64,000 nt of DNA from Volvox africanus (taxonomy: Eukaryota; Chlorophyta; Chlorophyceae; Chlamydomonadales; Volvocaceae): positions 496,001 through 560,000 of the forward strand of contig BSDZ01000005.1 in the NCBI GenBank assembly GCA_030268105.1, in the 5' to 3' direction. A program made the position numbers and the translations under genes. Position 1 is the stretch's first letter. Each line of letters opens with the position of its first letter. This document shows positions 24,208 to 37,200 of this stretch, piece by piece. Below the pieces are notes generated by a model, which did not search any database, was not told where the DNA came from, and was given only the letters and a program-made list of their open reading frames with translations.

Positions 24208-26300
24208 AAAACCATATTTTAAAGATCTTTCTTTAAAGATCTTTTCTGATGAGAGGGCACTCCTAACTGGCCAACTACAAACCAACCTTCAGTATGTGCA
24301 ACTTGCGTTTTTACATCCGTTGGGGACGTTACAACGCAACTGTCCGCACAGCAGGGGCATTCACACCATACGGCCCAGGCCCAGGCCCGCATGATCGATG
24401 TTTCCCACATTCGTTCGAAGTGTGTAAGTATACGTACGGTGTAACGTGCGTATAATCCGGCGCACATAATCCATCCGCCCACAACGTGTAAGAGTAAAGA
24501 TCAAGACGTTTTCATGACGCCTGCTTAACCTCGCCCACTCACGCACAAGCATACAAAGGCGCATACATACACACACATAACTATGCATGTAGAGATACGT
24601 CCCCTCACACACGCACTGGCAGACGGTTGAGACTGCGCTAAAGCAAAAGCCATCTAGATGCTTGGCCCCCGCCCGATTTGTTCCCCTACTTCACTTCGCT
24701 CGTGCGGCATGAGAGCGATGATGACGCTCGCGCTTTTCGGCACAGCCCAGCCAACCCGCAATTCCTGCACACCGCATATCGCTGAACGCAGCTTATCACT
24801 ACGCAATTAACAAAGCTCAATACAGCTCTGCACGCGGCCATGTTCATTTGCTGAAAATCGTGGCACCATGAGAACTTGCAGATCAACATGCATCCCCGCT
24901 CACGCACACACACACTTGCAACCCAATTCACGGCTCCTCAACTATCCTTTGCGCTGACTCCCCCATAGTGCCATCAAGTCTCATCACGATTGCACACCCA
25001 GCCAATGGGGGGGCACATCACGGAGAAGAAGCGCACCTCCAACGCGGCTCCAGTACCCCAAGCCACGGCTCCGGCCCAACTCGGTGCACTGCTGCACCAT
25101 TCCGATACGCCACACCGGATACCGGTTTATATGGGTCTTCCGTACCATGCTGCCGTACACTTGCCGTGCTGTCGTACCGGGCAGCGGGGGACCATGCATT
25201 CGCACTCGGTTCTTCCACAGAACCCGGAGTAAACTCAGCGCTAACTCAAGGACCGCACATTTCTCGTCATATCTCCAGGCCCGGCAGGTGCTTTGCCGTG
25301 GAAGCCATAGCGCTATGTGCACACAGGAATCACACGCTCATGGCGACACATCGTTAAGCAATGATAGATGGACACGTATCGAGAAGAGACGGCTCAATAT
25401 AATAAGTCAACTAAAAGCAATAAAACAGACTTGCGCACATGTGCGGAATGGCAATAGGTCGTACATCACGTGTACAACCCACACAATGAGATCTGCATAT
25501 ATACCGGAGTATGAAGCCCAAGAATCACGCGTGGATAGATTTGTACGGATGAATGCACCAAGGCGCCACTACAAGACGCAGCCGTACGCCCCAGATCCGG
25601 ACGTATGAGGCGAGGCCCAGTCTTGAATCCGAAATCGCACTTTTTCTCTCTACAGTGATACGACGTCCGAGAAGTGCAGCAACTGAGTTTTCAGCACCTT
25701 GCCTACAAAGATGCATCAGACTCCCATCGTCATATCTCCGAGATGTACGGTGAGGCGGTTCCGTGCGGCGATGGTGACGTGCCACCAGCAGCAATGCGGA
25801 CAGCTCCATTGTGCCCGGGCGCCATGGCCTAATTAATATTCTTCTTGAGGGCCTAATCGAGCAACGCCTCTTACGCCCATGTTCCTCTCTCACTCTTCAT
25901 CCCCTGACATTGAGTTTGGTGAACGTATACGCCTATGGTATACGCCTCTTTATCCCACGAACCAAAGCAGCTGACATCGCGGACTAAGACACCCACTGGT
26001 CATTGCGTGGAGCGACGTGGCAAGGACGTCTTGGAGAAGGTTAAGGTGTGACCGGGCCAAATGCCGCGGGCGTAGCGCTCCTGGAGACCGAGGGAGAAAA
26101 CAGCGGAAGATTATTTCATGTACACAGATAGACGGATGGATGTACGGATAGACAGATATGTACGGATATATATCTTCATTCCTTCGGCTAGGGATTTGTG
26201 GTGCAAAGGGATTGAACATCCATGCGCGCCATGTCCCATCCCCTGAATCCCACCCCGTCCCATCGACCCCATTTATGCAGTACTGCCGTATTATTGTACG

Positions 26301-29300
26301 TCACACCTGAGAGATGATCCCCGTAATGCTGCTGTACGACGTTCCGATGAAGATATCGGCTCCCAGTGCGATTTCCTCCTCCACCATACCCAGGAGTGAG
26401 ACACTCCTGGGCTTCGGAAAGTAGGACGCGTAAAAGGCCCCAGTTAGCGCTGTACATATGCCGCTGAAAATGAGCAATACTCGCGTGCAGGTGTACGAAT
26501 AGAAAGAAAACGCAGCGGTTGTATTCCTACCAACACAAACAAATCATATGTGGATAAGTATACGTGTAAATGCACACAAGTGTGCTTGTGTATATGTATG
26601 TAAGCGTTTATATAAAGCATTTCATTCACTAGAGGTCAACATGAGAAAACGAGCGAGCTATATATACACATATATTCAACACACACACACATATAGATTA
26701 ACAGATACACACAGGTATAAAAGATATAAAGATATATATATATATAGGGTACGGCTCTCTGCTGCTGTATGAGTATATATAGAGCAGAGAGCCGTACCCT
26801 GTCTCACTCTATCTCGGCAGTATACCCCTTATATCCTGCCTGACGCGTGAGATGCCTACTCCATATCCATCCGCGCACTACACCCTTTCACGTACCCTGT
26901 GCTCACAACGACGCGCACAACGACTTATCAGGTCATATCCGCCAACAGCGTTCAACAACAAGCAGCAACTTGGAACCAGAAGACGGTAGTCACACCCACC
27001 TGTACCCCACCGCCGCCTCCAAGTCGTCCTCGTCGAAGAAAATGGGCTTAACCCCGGCTGCTTTGTACATCTCCGTAATGCGATCACGGATCGATGGGTA
27101 CGACATAACGAACAAACCGTGAAGCTTCCTTTTCTTCATGCTGTTAAGTGTCTGTCCCACAAACACGTTGATGAGTCGGGGATTCTTGCACATCTCCTTC
27201 AGCTTGCTTTCGTCATTGACTGCATCCGGATGCCGCCAGACGTACAAACCTGCCGTATCGGCATGTAGGACTATTCAAAGGATGGCCAAACATTAAAAAT
27301 AAACCTCATAATGGTGATGTCTACCCTTACACAACTCGTAATCATATGAGATATAATAATAATTATTATTATAGCGGTGATAATAATCAGAAATATACTT
27401 GTTATTACTGGTGATAAAAGGTGAACTACATGAAGGGCTATGGGGCACACCAAATTCACCAAGCTGGAAAAGACCTGTACAAAGACGCCACCCACGGTCA
27501 GATATTCAGGACGGATCGCTTCGTAATTGAGTACAATATAATCCCAACACTCTCCGGTGGGACACAGGATTGGGGTCCGCCTCTGGGCCCGCTGAAACAC
27601 GTATAAACCCGTGTGCAGCACTGGCGTACGGATGTGCCAAGAGGATACACGCCCGTTGAGGAGCAACATGTCCGCCGGGTTCGCATGTACGAACACATCC
27701 CGCAAGGACTGACTGATGATGAGCTCTGAGAGGCGGTCTGAGAGACAGCTCACATTTGTCTGGATAGGGCCGGATGTGCACCGCGATGTAGCTCTTGTTC
27801 ACCAGCATCTGCCCCCGAAATGCCGCCGCCAACTGCACGACCTTGTCGCTCTTTGTAAGCTGCGCCGTGACCTGCACGCGCGAGCGTGTCTGTGTCTGTG
27901 TGTGACTGTGTGTCTGTATATGTTTAGGCGTTTGGGTGTTACACGGTGGGCGATGTGCCCTGAAAGTGACAAGCACTGGGGGCCCTGACCGCCGGGCCGA
28001 ACTAGCCACAGCGCCGGGAGGAACACACGGCTTAGTCTGCCTGTCCTTCTGCCGCACGCTCCTCCCCTCGCTCGAGCCAGCAGTGAGGGCGATCAAACCT
28101 CACGAGCCTCTAGCCTGGTTACTCAACGGAAGAGAGCCTCAGCCAACCCCACCAGCCCCCACCGAGAGAGGGCTCGCTGAAGGCGAGCGAAGAGCCCTGC
28201 AACCCGAACACAAAGAAACCCCTCCTCCTCCACCTCTCTACCTCCTGTGTGTGTATGTGCGTATGTGTGTATGTGCGTATGTGTGTATGTGCGTATGTGT
28301 GATACGTGTGTATGTTTATAGTTTTTAAGCCAGGGTCGCGATAATGATATGAAAAGAATCCGTGACGGTGATGTGGCGGAACATTAGCCATCGAGAGCGC
28401 CATCGGCAGCCCATCCCAATTTGGGAATGTTGGTCGTAAGTAATGCATTTGAAAGTACACCAATACATGGTCACGAATAGCACGATTGTTTCGCATGTGC
28501 GTTGTTCCCCTAACCAAAGGGGAGCGCGAGAGCAGACGTCACGTAAGTGTACGAGTGAGAGCGCGATTGCGCCCAGTGCGTGTGTTTTTAGGGTGCGATG
28601 TGCAGATGCAAAAACACGTATACGGCTCGCTGTCCGTACATGACTGACTCGCCTGCAGGAATTCGTCGTGGCAGCTGTTTCCCGTCATGTAGAGCTTCAC
28701 GCCATGTCCGGCACCCTGTACGACATGTTCGTATGCGATGACCCCGACGTACTTGTACTGCTGAATGGCCTTACCCAAGGCCTCGAGTTCTCCGTCGGTA
28801 CAATTGAAGTACGGAAACTTGATGTACGTGGCGCCGGTGTCCGAGACGTTCAGCACTAGTGCGTTTTTAATCTGTTTGTCACATCGTCCACATTTGGAAT
28901 TGCGGATTATGAACACCGACTTAACACGGCGAATAAATTGAAAAGTTCGTCAATGCGGTACGGCGCCAGAGGGCCATTGGACATGTCGGGGTCGATGCTG
29001 GAATCGAAAAAGAGACAGGTCCGTACAGAATGCTTCCTCCCCAGGTCGCTAGACAGGCAAGCAAGCCTTCACTCGTCTCACTTGCACCAGAAATTCATCG
29101 TCAAAGTGCAGTACGGCATCCAGAGCGCCGTCCCACCCGGCGTCAAACAGCTCTGCCTGAGACACCACACTTTGGTGACGCGAAATGTGGTCAAAATTGA
29201 AGACCTGCCAGGGCAGGGCAGCGCAGAGCAGGGGTAATCAAATGTCATTCTATGTAATTTTTATATCATTGCTGTCCGAAGTAAAATTCTAAGTCAAAGA

Positions 29301-30255
29301 AATATTCTGATAAGTAACATAGTTAATTACGATAGCAGCGCCGCCGTGGTCCCCGTGACTAAGTCCCTCGTTTTCCTCTCCACTCCCGCTCCATAACGCA
29401 AATTGATATGGAGTAACAATTTGAGAAGCAAGCTCCCGCGCCGCGGCCTCCCATCTTCACCCTCCACATCGCGGCTTCTATTGCCTTTCCGAGCCGTAGG
29501 TAGCGCTGTCACCGCAGATGTAGAGCTCCGCAGACATCACGATCTGAAGCGCCGCGGCCTCATGATGCTCTTTCCCCCCTAGCTTTGCTGTGCAGCGTAC
29601 TCAGCCTCCTATGCCTTTGGATTTCCCGTCTCGAATGCCCACTTCGGGATACACATATCAAGACCGCCCACTCGCGCTTAATTCAGTTCCTGGTTTTTGA
29701 CACCGATAACTCTTCTACTTCTCCACGTCCCCCTCTTCCCGGTTCCTCCCATCGCTGTTAGTCATACTTCACAGCAACGTCTACAGAAGTATCATGTCCC
29801 GTTTATTCGTCTTTCCCCTCTTCCCACACCCATACTCACACACCCATCCCACACACCTACCAGGTCAAAGGGCATTGTCAATGCCTGCCCCTGCACCGGC
29901 TGCCCTCCCACCAGCGCTGCCTGCTGCTCGTCGTAATGATTGAGGATCTGAAACAGCAGCGGCGGCAGCGGTATGGTAAGAATGTCAGTATGTGCGCAAC
30001 CCCCTCGCACACAGGGGTCCAGAAGGTGTATGTGGCACGGCGGGTGGTAACCTTGCCCCTTAGCTACAGCGATGACGACGGAAGGCGAGCACAGGAATGA
30101 TGCATAGAAAGCCCAGCCAGTAGAAAGCTTACGTCATGGAGGATGACAGTGCGTCGCAAGATCCGGCCCAGAGCCAAAACCTCCTTCAAGCCGGCGACCT
30201 GGTTGTTGGGACCTACGTATAGTGGCAGCACCGGCAGCGACAGGGCCAAAGCCAC
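26301..30255 (-). CDS. GDP-fucose protein O-fucosyltransferase-like protein (POFUT-like), 5' end incomplete
   Basis: Seven exons in phase: about 30133-30255, 29861-29947, 29082-29204, 28653-28919, 27754-27871, 27000-27249 and 26301-26406, about 358 residues. Landmarks in order: VGPNNQ then VLALGRILRRTVIL, the sugar-nucleotide-binding start of the fold; VVSQAELFDAGWDG; KSYIAVHIRPYPDKC, the conserved H-x-R segment; GLFVMSYPSIRDRI; and a C-terminal MVEEEIALGADIFIGTSYSS block typical of this superfamily. The PDKC codon is split by an intron (T|GT), which bridges an otherwise frame-shifted stretch. The donor at 28653 is CAG|GCGAGT, a GC-AG intron. A first exon with signal or anchor sequence is expected upstream of 30255 but was not found. 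The stop may be the TGA at 26301 or may lie in a further exon. Known relatives act in the secretory pathway; the acceptor protein is unknown. Confidence 0.75.
26389..26411. repeat. Perfect 9-bp stem-loop over a splice acceptor
   Basis: The arms cccaggagt (26389-26397) and actcctggg (26403-26411) are exact reverse complements around a gagac loop. In the minus-strand gene the AG acceptor of the last exon lies inside the stem. Confidence 0.8.
26746..26800. repeat. Perfect 18-bp inverted repeat (hairpin)
   Basis: Left arm 26746-26763 (agggtacggctctctgct) and right arm 26783-26800 are exact reverse complements, with a 19-nt loop. The hairpin follows a run of alternating TA. It lies in the intron before the last exon of the fucosyltransferase-like gene. 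Confidence 0.9.
28249..28312. repeat. (GTATGTGC/GTATGTGT) microsatellite
   Basis: Tandem octamer-like units of gtatgtgc and gtatgtgt occupy about 65 bp within an intron of the fucosyltransferase-like gene. Short open frames that cross it are simple-sequence artefacts. Confidence 0.85.
29331..29410. repeat. Dispersed intronic repeat, copy B
   Basis: Resembles 328-402 along about 70 bp in the same orientation, with conserved words tttcctctccac and ccataacgcaaattg. It lies in the large intron (29205-29860) of the fucosyltransferase-like gene. Confidence 0.6.
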
Positions 30256-33200
30256 GTGTCAACATTATACCCCCAGCTAGCCGTAATGGTGAATGTACTG
30301 TAGAGATGTCCAATTATCACAGCGGGAGTAAAGTGCGGCTGGTCGGGCTCGCTCTCGGTAGCCTACCCCAGGAGAGTACAGGGTAAAGATAGCCCGCACG
30401 CTGCTTCGGAAGCCGCTTTGGCGCTTCCGGGCTTTCTTCAAATGCTAACGTGCTGCGATGTACCTGCGAATCCAGCCAGCACAGAGCCATTAACCATTTG
30501 TGAAAGTCACCCTTAAGGGGTCTTTCTGTCAGTCAAAAAGGAAATCATACCATTCAGTGCCTTACCGAGTAGCCTCCACTATTAGTGTTAGGTGGATCTA
30601 TAGCTTGGCCAAGAATCGCTGTATCGGTCGAGAGCAACAGAACCAGGAAACCAAGCAGCAATCGCATTGCGTTGCAAATTGTTACTCATTTCAAGTTTAG
30701 TTATAAGTTATTTTGTAATGGGGTCTGATCATCCAGAAGGTTACGCACGATGTCTGGTACACGCGCAGTATCTGGCATTAAGAAAATTACAGAAAGGACC
30801 AGAATTTCGGAAGAAACCCTGTGAGTATAATATTGTACGTTCTAACATGCTTGGACAACCAACTCATGATGTACAAATGCCCGTAATATTAACCGCTGTT
30901 AACCGACGGTAACTGTTTCGTTATCCTATTCATTATAACTATTCATTATCCTATGCGCAGCTCCACACGTCCGCAGTCCGCACTCCGCAGTTCGCACCAT
31001 GGAGGGTGCTGACCTTACAAGCTGGACTATGTTCTAAAATCTTTCCAGGTTGTAGAAAAAGCAGCTTTAAATTCTGAGTGACTGAGTCCCAACCTCAAAT
31101 TCAGAATTAACCTTCCTTTGTCCGCTCTTTGCCTACCTATGCACAATCAGACATCTAAGTACAAAACTCCACCCCTGTCACTTCCTGAATGTACCCCTGG
31201 TTGAAGGAGCTTCACTGAAGTTACCCAAACTCGCTGACTCGCGAAGAAGTACTTCAACGCCCAAATGTGCAACCTCGTAAACCATAAAAACCTTTACCTC
31301 GTAAGGGGGCGTATCCTTTCCCACAGCATCTGGTCCCTCTCCGCTGACCAAATGTTAAAGGAACTGCACCAGCAGCACTGTTCCCTAATGCTTATTGCTG
31401 ATGACGGCCCCAGCGGAAATCAATGTCTGTAGTGCGATGTGCGGTACAACGGGATATGGGATAGGGATGGACGTGTAGTAATAAAATAGGATAGGGATGG
31501 GCGCGTAATACCGTATAGTACTCGTAACACCGTGCCCATACTCTGTACGTACAAACTCAGAGGGGTGATGTGGACGCTTCACGGATTGCCCGCTAATGGT
31601 GTACATTCGATCAGATTCGCAACCTTTCGTTATGGGTCAGCGCGTGATCAAAGAGAGTACGGATTTCACGGCACGGTTGAACCATAGGTGAGGGCCCACT
31701 TGATATTGGCGCCCACCCCACTGGCTGGAAAGCTATATTCTAACCCTAAACGTCCGTTAACGTGTGCATAGGTGAGGTAAGCGGGTCGATAGGTAGAACA
31801 CCGCAACATGAACTTTGCAGTGCGTTAGATCCTAAAATGAATACAGATGACTAAATCCGTTATGATGAAGTTTAGTATAAACCGCTGTGCTTCGTATGAG
31901 TTGAATCTCTTAAGGTTGCACCTGTTTGCATATGCATAGGACTTACGGCGGAGTCCGAACGGCTCTCGAGTGCAGCAGTGTTTGCGCCAAGCGAACACCA
32001 TCATGCCGTACAACGAACACTGTGTGGGCCTTATTATGCGGCCACCAGGCATATACTAGCTTTCCTAGCCTGAGGCCTCAATTATTACGTAGGGTTGCAT
32101 GCAGGGGGCTGACCCACCCTGACTCCTGGTTGCATGGACATCTTCCCTATGTCGTTACCTTCCCTTATATCCCCTTCCTCTCAACAGATTCACATCCCAT
32201 ATTTTTACCAAATCATGTTAGCAGATATTCATAAGTACGATGCCAGCCGCCCGCTTTGCCGGCTTAGCATTACACATACAGGGGCCGCAGTGCCTCACCC
32301 CGCGGATTACCGCTTTGAGTATGATACGTACGACAGGGTTACATCCAAACAAATTCCACGATCGACGTACGTTCCTTCCTTAACAAACATATCGTTCGCA
32401 GCACTATTCGTACGCATTATGTATAGCGATATAAACAAGCAATACGAAATTATATATCCTCCACATCGACCCTCGATGGTGAATGCAATCCAAAGAGGCA
32501 AGATCTTCGTAGCGGCCGGATTTCTAAGCCGTCGTATTAAGATAAAAGGGGACAAGAGCTCTGGAAAAAGCCTGAACCCTTCAGTACGGAAACGGCGCTT
32601 AAATTGTCGATGTTGAAAGTCGATATACAAGCTACGAAACCAACAGGCGAGGCCGGCCCACTTTTTCTAAACATGCGTCTCGCAAATAAAAGCCCTGCGC
32701 CAGCTAGATGCATAAACACCGCTCAGGCGTGTGTTTATCGCTCTGCCTTGATAAACAAAATCTCTCAAAAATGCGCACATGCAAGCACTTCATATAAAAA
32801 AACATTCATAAACACTTCCACCATAAGGAAAAGCAAAATACATATCATTTGGCAGCTCGTAAACACAACGACTCAATCTTATGCATATATATCTGCGTCA
32901 CAATAAGATTCGACGTACCTTGCTTGGCGTTCCGACGTAATAGACAATTTCAATCACTCACTCTCTGATGGCAACAGCTTCCGTCTCTCGAAACAATCGA
33001 ATCCGTAATAAGCGGTGCGAGGGACTACGACCTCAACAACTCAGCCTTGTTTTCGCTGAGATAGGGACTGGGAAACCCCAGTGGTAGATGCCCCGTGGGT
33101 CGGTCCGTGCCGTAGACACGGGAGAGGGAGCAGGGGTTGCATTTCGCCGCTCCCACCCTTCCCACGTGTAAACATGCACGCCGTGACCCGATAACAGCTG

Positions 33201-34215
33201 CCACAAAATCAGCTGCTAAATATATTTCTACACCAACGGTCCCGCTGCTTTCCCGCAGCAAGCACGTTTCCCAGCTCCATAAGCGCGTTCCGACTGCGCA
33301 GGTACTATCCTGTATGCAAAATTTCAAAGCCAGTCAGCCCTTTACTCTATATCTCCGCCTGATTCAAATAAAATGCCGCTGCTCCTGCCACGTAGAATCT
33401 ATATTGTTAAGCCAAGCATACGGAAAAATGTAACAGAAGAATTCTTTTCGCGAATTCTTTCCATCATATCCTGCGGGATCCTTTCCTTCGATACGTATGT
33501 CTTCAAGGTTGCCCCAAGGGCCCTCTAAAGTAACTTGGTAGTCGTACCAAGTTTGCCCGGCAGGTTGCAAATATAACGCCGACCGCGCAATCTCGCCACA
33601 TAGGATTGTGAATTTAGATGTGGGAAACCTTACGACACCCATGTGCTTTCACTCCGGTCCACTCCTCCATCTCTCTTTTTTCCCTCAAGCAGACGCATTC
33701 AGCCGTGCGCTCGCTCTGCTCACATTCTACCTTGCCGCCTAGTTGCCTAGCCGTCTCAATGTTGTACATGAATGGTGCTAAAGAAATATACACCGATTCC
33801 AATGCCCTTCATGAGTTGGATGCGTGCATCAGAGAAGACTTCGACATAATAGAGCAAACTTCTTTAGTTTTCTAATTAGGGCTTTCTTAGCCCAGTAATG
33901 ACATGCATGCGTAGCGTACCGTAAGATAGGACATGTTTTAGTATAGGAATATAGGTATATATACACAGGTATACGTAAAGTATACGCGCCTGACCCAGGC
34001 AAGCATTAGCGATTCCACCTTGTCGCCTCTTTGCGGGTACGATAAGGAGAGGTTGCCCACCTGCGTGCTTGACTAGGTACCTTCCTGAATAGGTGCCGCC
34101 CTGCCGTCCGGCCAGTCTGTCGCTGTATGTGCTTATGTACGGTGTAGTTAATAAGCATATGGTGATGATACCGCACAAGAGAAGATCCACAGACAGTGAG
34201 CGGAAGAGCGTCGCA
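30256..34215. other. AT-rich gene-poor interval
   Basis: About 4 kb between the fucosyltransferase-like gene and the 3' end of the MBD-like gene. It is more AT-rich than the coding regions around it. Two frames drew attention but could not be supported: 32134-32616 (+), and 33364-33642 (-) with a segment QVTLEGPWGNLEDIRI. Neither has a partner exon or a recognised domain. The upstream exon(s) of the fucosyltransferase-like gene may lie near 30256-31000. Confidence 0.4.
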
Positions 34216-37200
34216 TCAAAGCGCTCTGACTTTGGCCTGAATATTGCCCAACCCCAGGCCTGGCCATGCCAGCCCGCCGGCACTGAAGGGACCTGCACTC
34301 AAGCCACCACCAGTGCCACTGGCTGTTGTGGGATGAGCAGCAACAGCAGGGGTAGGAGCAGGAGCCGCAGAGCCGGTAGCTGTGGCCGACAGGCAACCGG
34401 TTCGCGCCGCCGTGAGAGATGCAGCGGCTGCAGCAGCGGCTGCAACGGCGGCGATACCGTCGGAAGCCGATAGACCACTGCCGTCGACAGTCGTGGCCGC
34501 CAAAGCTGGCCGCTGCTGCGGCTGCGGTGGCAACGCGCCCCAGGGACCCCACAATCCATGGGCGTGCATCAAGGCCGGCAATAGGTGGGACGCAGGCAGC
34601 ATACCAGAAGCGCTGGCGGCGGCAGCGGCAGCCTGCACTGCCGCTGCCATGGCCGCCATCTGTACGTGGGGAGCATGAGGGCTCTGGTAGGCATGATTGG
34701 AGCCGGGGCTTTGGAGCCCTTGTAAACAGTCTTGCGGAAGAGTTGCTTTTGGGGGCCCGGCCGCCGCTGCTGTTGGGCCGCCCGCTGGGCCGACGCCAAA
34801 GCCAAGGACCCCCTTGCCGCTGGAGACAAGATGTGGGTGCTGCTGATGCAGGGATTGGTGCTGTTGCTGCTGCTGCTGCTGTTGTTGTTGCAGTAACAGC
34901 TGCTGAAGTTGCTGCTGCGACGGCTGGTGCGGCTGGACGGAAGATTGTTGTAGGTGAGGGGAATAAGTCAGCGGGGTATGAAGATGCTGTTGCTGTTGTT
35001 GGTGTTGTTGTTGCTGCTGCTGCTGCATCTGTAGGTGTTCGTCCAAAGTGGCTTGTGGCTGCTCAGGCTGGTGAGCCATATAAAACTGTTTTTGTTGCTG
35101 CTCAGCCGACATTGCCTGTTGCTGTTGCTGCTGCACCTGCTTGTATTGTTGATGTGATTGGAGGATATGTTGCGACTGTTGCTGTTGCAGTTGTTGTGAC
35201 GGTAACTGCTGCAGCAGCGCCTGTTGGAGCGGTAGAACCGGCGGCGGCAGAGGCTGCTGCGCCAGGGCTTGCTGTGATGGAGGTGGCGGGGGCGGCAGGG
35301 ACAGAGGCTGCTGTGCTAACGCTTGTTGCTGCGGCGGTAGCAAACAAGGCTGCTGCGACGGAACTTGCTGCCTCTGCTGTTGGTTTTGGGTTGGCGGCGG
35401 CGGTGGCTGCATGGGATGCTGCGCAAGGGTGTGTTGCTGGGGTGGAGGTGTTGGAGACCTGCCTGTCGCCAAATAGCCATGGGAACTACTGGTATGGTTG
35501 CCATGCCCATGATTAAGCTGTGGGCTCTGAATCTGGTTCTGGAGCTGGTTCTGGAGCTGAACCTGAATCTGTCGGGCAGTAAAGATTCCATCGAACGGCC
35601 CATCGCATCTACCTCCCGGCATGATGATGTTGCCATCCCCCCCGCAGTCACCTGAATGTCTGACGGCGCCGGTGTTGGCGGCCATAGGCCCGACCGAGCC
35701 CTTGTCTTCGCCACAGCCGATGAGTTTCGATACTACGCTTACCGCAGCGGCCCCTACCGGCGCCAATGACTGCGCCTGGGTTAGTTGTAGGGGTGTGAAG
35801 GGCCGCTGTTTCGTGTCTGTCACGCCAGCAGCAGCCAGGGGAACCTCTGTCGTCGCGGCGGGCTCACTGAAGATACGGCGCCGCTTCACATCATGTCTGC
35901 CGGAGGAGGCGGCAGCAGAGGCGGCAGCTGGCGCCATCAAGCTGTTGTTTTCAAACGGCAACGATGGCGCCGCTGGTACCGCGGTGGCTGCCGCCGGTGC
36001 TGCAGCCCCGCCTGCCTCACTCCCAGCAGTGGCAGCAGCGCTTGGTGCGGATATCGCCCTGGGCTGCTGTTGTTGCGGAGGGGACTTCTGCCCCGGCTGG
36101 TATTGCCCGAGATGCTGCTTGTGTTGCTGGGTTAGCTGTTGCAACATCGGCTGACGTACTGGGGTTGGGGTTTGGAACAGCCATTGCGTCTTGTCAGCGG
36201 CGGGTTCTGGCCAAGTCATCGTACTCGGGGGCAGCTGCAAAGCATTTGCTCCCCCTGAAGGTTCAACAACGCTTGGGGCTGCGTCCTCCTGGTACTGCTG
36301 CTGCTGCTGTTGCGGCGGCTCCGGCTCCGGCGCCGGCTGCGGCTGCGGCGGCTGGGGCTGTCGCAGGAGCTGTGCTGGCGGCGGCGTCCTGGACGGCGGC
36401 CTCTGCCCGACCCGCTCCAGTCCAGACTCAAGATCATGGCCCCCGACATCGCCCGTGGCGAAGCCCTCAACGACCATTTGTGGGCTGTGGAAGAAGCTTG
36501 CACCTACGTTTCCACCTCCGCCTCCACTGCTGCTTGCGGTGTCAGCCGAGCCGACGGCGGTGGCGGTAGCAACCGGCGGTTGCACGTCCACATAAGGCCC
36601 CAGGTAAAGACGCTCCGGCGCTCTTGGATTTCCCGAAGTAGCGCAAAACCCGCCCGCTATTTCTTGCGGCGGCGGCAGCGATAACACGGGGTTGTAGCTT
36701 GGCAGCAGCTGTGCCGGCGCCCGCGCCGCTGACCCCAGGAGTGCCATTTGGGTATTGTAAGGGAGGGATAGGTAAGCCGGAGAGAAAGCAGGCGCAGCGG
36801 GATGAGCTTGATGTCCCAGGACGGGCACTGGAGATGCGCCGCGGGGCTGCGGCTGGAAGCTTGTACTTTCGGACAACGCACCGCACACGTGCCCATGGCC
36901 TGCCCCGTTTATGCCTCCGCCGGGGCCCACTTGGGCGGCGACTGGACTGATCGCGGCGGCGGTGGCGGCGGAGGGAGGATGGTGGCCGGTCAGCCCGGCA
37001 GCCCATGCTAGAGGCAGCGTAGTGGGAGGAACGGGTAGGGGGGCTGTGACTGTGGCTGAGGACGGCGCTCCACTCACTGCTGCACTCGCTTTCGTGGCTG
37101 TCGCCTCTGCCGCCGTGGACGCGGGTGCCACTGTAGAACCAATCCCGGCCTGGGTCTGGGTCTGGAGCTCAGGCGGCTGCAATTGTGGCTGTGCCAGAAG

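Larger units (their letters stand above)
20646..26300. other. Repeat-rich, gene-poor interval
   Basis: About 5.6 kb. Plus-strand frames near 20747-21540 (Ala- and Pro-rich) and 22558-23118 have no recognisable domain and no clear splice structure. The stretch holds a 17-bp tandem repeat (23962-24004), a telomere-like tract (24183-24207), a duplicated tttaaagatctt motif near 24222-24246, and scattered short CA/GT runs. It may include the 3' flank of the fucosyltransferase-like gene at its right end. Confidence 0.45.

Noticed and set aside
27271..27753. Open minus-strand frames inside the fucosyltransferase-like region
   Set aside because: A phase-1 intron (27250-27753) removes them and rejoins PDKC to the next conserved exon. 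They first looked like frameshifts.
28449..28643. Short plus-strand frames next to the GTATGT microsatellite
   Set aside because: Intronic on the opposite strand of a well-supported gene, with no protein features.
34419..35516. 365-codon open frame on the plus strand, rich in Ala, Arg and Val
   Set aside because: It is the antisense shadow of CAG/GCN repeats in the long MBD-like exon and has no motif or start context.
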